Source: Rutidosis leptorrhynchoides
Lineage: Eukaryota; Streptophyta; Magnoliopsida; Asterales; Asteraceae
Assembly: GCF_046630445.1 (NCBI RefSeq)
Contig: NC_092336.1
Coordinates: forward strand, 301,356,501 to 301,420,500
Reading direction: 5' to 3'
Length of the DNA stretch: 64,000 bases
Shown: piece by piece, positions 62,441-64,000 of the stretch
How the letters are laid out: every line of letters begins with the position of its first letter
How positions within the stretch are numbered: position 1 is the stretch's first letter
Notes under the pieces: generated by a model
The model's database searches: none
What the model was told of the DNA's origin: nothing
What the model saw: the letters and a program-made list of their open reading frames with translations, nothing else
Program-made: the position numbers and the translations under genes

Positions 62441-64000
62441 CCAACATACTATACTTTATCATCAAACTTCCGATGATTAAGGTTGTTTATGGTTGTCTAC
62501 GGTTTCTGCTGCTTCATTCAGCTTTTTCAATATTTAAAGTATTGATTTGTAGACTGCGTGCTTTTCAGAATTTCAAAATGAAAGATCATAATTCTAAGGG
62601 ATAAATACCATACATAAAACTGTTGATGTAGAACCGTTGCGAGATTTAAAATACTGATTTGCTGATTCTCGGTAAGGCAATTCTTGTTACGAAACGAGGA
62701 TGAGTATATGATAGGGTATTTATGAATAAATATAGTGATTTAAAAGAAGTGACTTACGCCAAAGAGTAGTGAAGTTGTTGGTACGTTTACTGTTAATGTG
62801 GTGGGATATAAACAGTTTCCCCCGGTAACGAATGCGAAAAGACAACGTATGTATCAAAGTTATAATGAAGTTGTTTTGAATGAAAAGTCGAAGTTGACTT
62901 GCTAGAGCTGTGACAAAATTAGCTACTTTGAAAGGAATTACCAAATTATTTTGGGTAATAATAATACTAAAGGAATTAGCACAGCTATGTGTTAAACGTT
63001 TACTCAGGTTCCGAGTGTTTTTAGGTGCATAACTATATGCATCAATGTTTTCTCCCGTAAATGAAGTGCGGTTGGTTCATCCTCTCGATTGAGGTGTTTT
63101 CAAGAATTATGAAAGATTTGAACGCAGAATGTAGTCGTGAAGATACAAATGATGTTTAAGACGAAATCAAGTGGCAACTTGAAGAATTGTTTAGTTTCAT
63201 ATGTTATAATCAATATTTTAATTCATTTTAATTGTTCAATGTTATTAATCCACAGTCGATAGTCCACATTTAACAGTCCAATAATTCATATATAGTTTAA
63301 TATATAATATTCGAATTAATTAATACGTATCGTGACCCGTGTACATGTCTCAGACTCGATCACAACTCAAAGTATATATATTATTTAAGAATCAACCTCA
63401 ACCCTGTATAGAGAACTCGATCATTACTGCATATAGAGTGTCTATGGTTATTCCAAATAATATATATATGCGTCGATATGATATGTCAAAACCTTGTTTA
63501 CGTGTCCCGATATTTAAAGTACGTAAAATAAATAACAGAAATTAAATGATGATAAATAAAGTGCGTAAAGTAAATAACAGAAATTAAATGACGGTAAATA
63601 AAATTGCGAGAATGTAAATTGCGATAAATAAAAGGTAATCAGTTAGCTAGGAACAGTTAGCTAGGATTTCGTTAGCGTGGGTTCTTAACAAAATTTCTCA
63701 TAATTAATTTGTTTGTTTCTAACAAATTTTATTTTGTCCAATGTTTTCTTCATTATGCCACTTGTTGGATTCTGATAAGTCAAAATCCAATTAAGAAATT
63801 TGAATTTGAATGAAAATAGTTGTTCTTTGGTGAACGGATACGTATAAGTGTGGATTTGAGCAGTATTGTTAATGACTGCTGAATCTGAATTGAAGAATGT
63901 ACAGTGTAACTTATTAATGTGAAATCTAAATATTCTTTGGGTATTACCTACCCGTTAAAATATTTTCACCATTAACAGTTTGTACAAAAGAATTTTTTTA

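Larger units (their letters stand above)
60703..64000 (-). mobile_element. C3 internal region, running off the window
   Basis: On the minus strand it corresponds to the C2 internal region from about 36890 to 40182. The second polypurine-like motif appears as its complement near 63948. It has the PABP-like fragments, the antisense zinc-knuckle-like stretch and the antisense micro-frame in the same order as C2. The 5' part and the 5' LTR lie beyond 64000. Confidence 0.85.

Overview
The window looks like gene-poor nuclear DNA of a flowering plant, about 64 kb and very AT-rich. The ER chaperone gene has dicot-like exon structure and sequence. The very long LTRs with initiator-Met primer sites and the terminal motif tttaacgggtaggta resemble elements I associate with Asteraceae. 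That family placement is recall-based inference, not a search result.

Host genes occupy only about 6.9-16 kb. They are a decayed, intron-containing copy of a CCCH zinc-finger/WD40 (ZFWD-type) gene (6911-8793, +), a possible 76-residue small protein (9486-9716, +), and one apparently intact ten-exon gene on the minus strand (10669-15733) for the ER-lumenal J-protein ERdj3B (346 residues). The third intron of ERdj3B, about 3.1 kb, holds a second degenerate copy of the gene's own promoter and exon 1, split by a 437-bp inverted-repeat MITE.

The rest is transposable elements. 1-5.8 kb: LTR remnants of three elements. 17.1-45.2 kb: a nest. A non-autonomous long-LTR element (here C1; pieces at 17123-17988, 22225-22429, 25535-29874) received a Tat-lineage Ty3/Gypsy element (17989-22224, -) and a solo LTR with target duplication (22430-25534). 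Its 3' LTR was then hit by a minus-strand LTR element (29875-31967 and 44067-45240), and the LTR of that element was hit by a complete non-autonomous element (here C2, 31968-44061, target duplication tacct). 45.2-49 kb: Helitron-like termini and a 0.73-kb direct repeat. 49192-55612: a complete but decayed Ty1/Copia element (target duplication taaat). 56.5-64 kb: an LTR fragment split by a third copy of the non-autonomous family (here C3, minus strand, running off the window).

The most unusual signals are inside the retroelements. (1) A fragment of a poly(A)-binding protein (PABP) coding sequence sits inside the RNase H region of the Copia element, and two tandem, more diverged PABP-like fragments occur in the internal region of C2 and C3. 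(2) A two-membrane-segment micro-protein of 54-57 residues is open in the Copia leader and on the antisense strand of C3, and the two are alignable. (3) A small hairpin with a co-varying base pair lies near the 3' end of seven LTR copies from different families. Together they suggest that Copia and Gypsy-type elements of this genome have exchanged or convergently captured modules. All element identities, homologies and ages are by-eye estimates.
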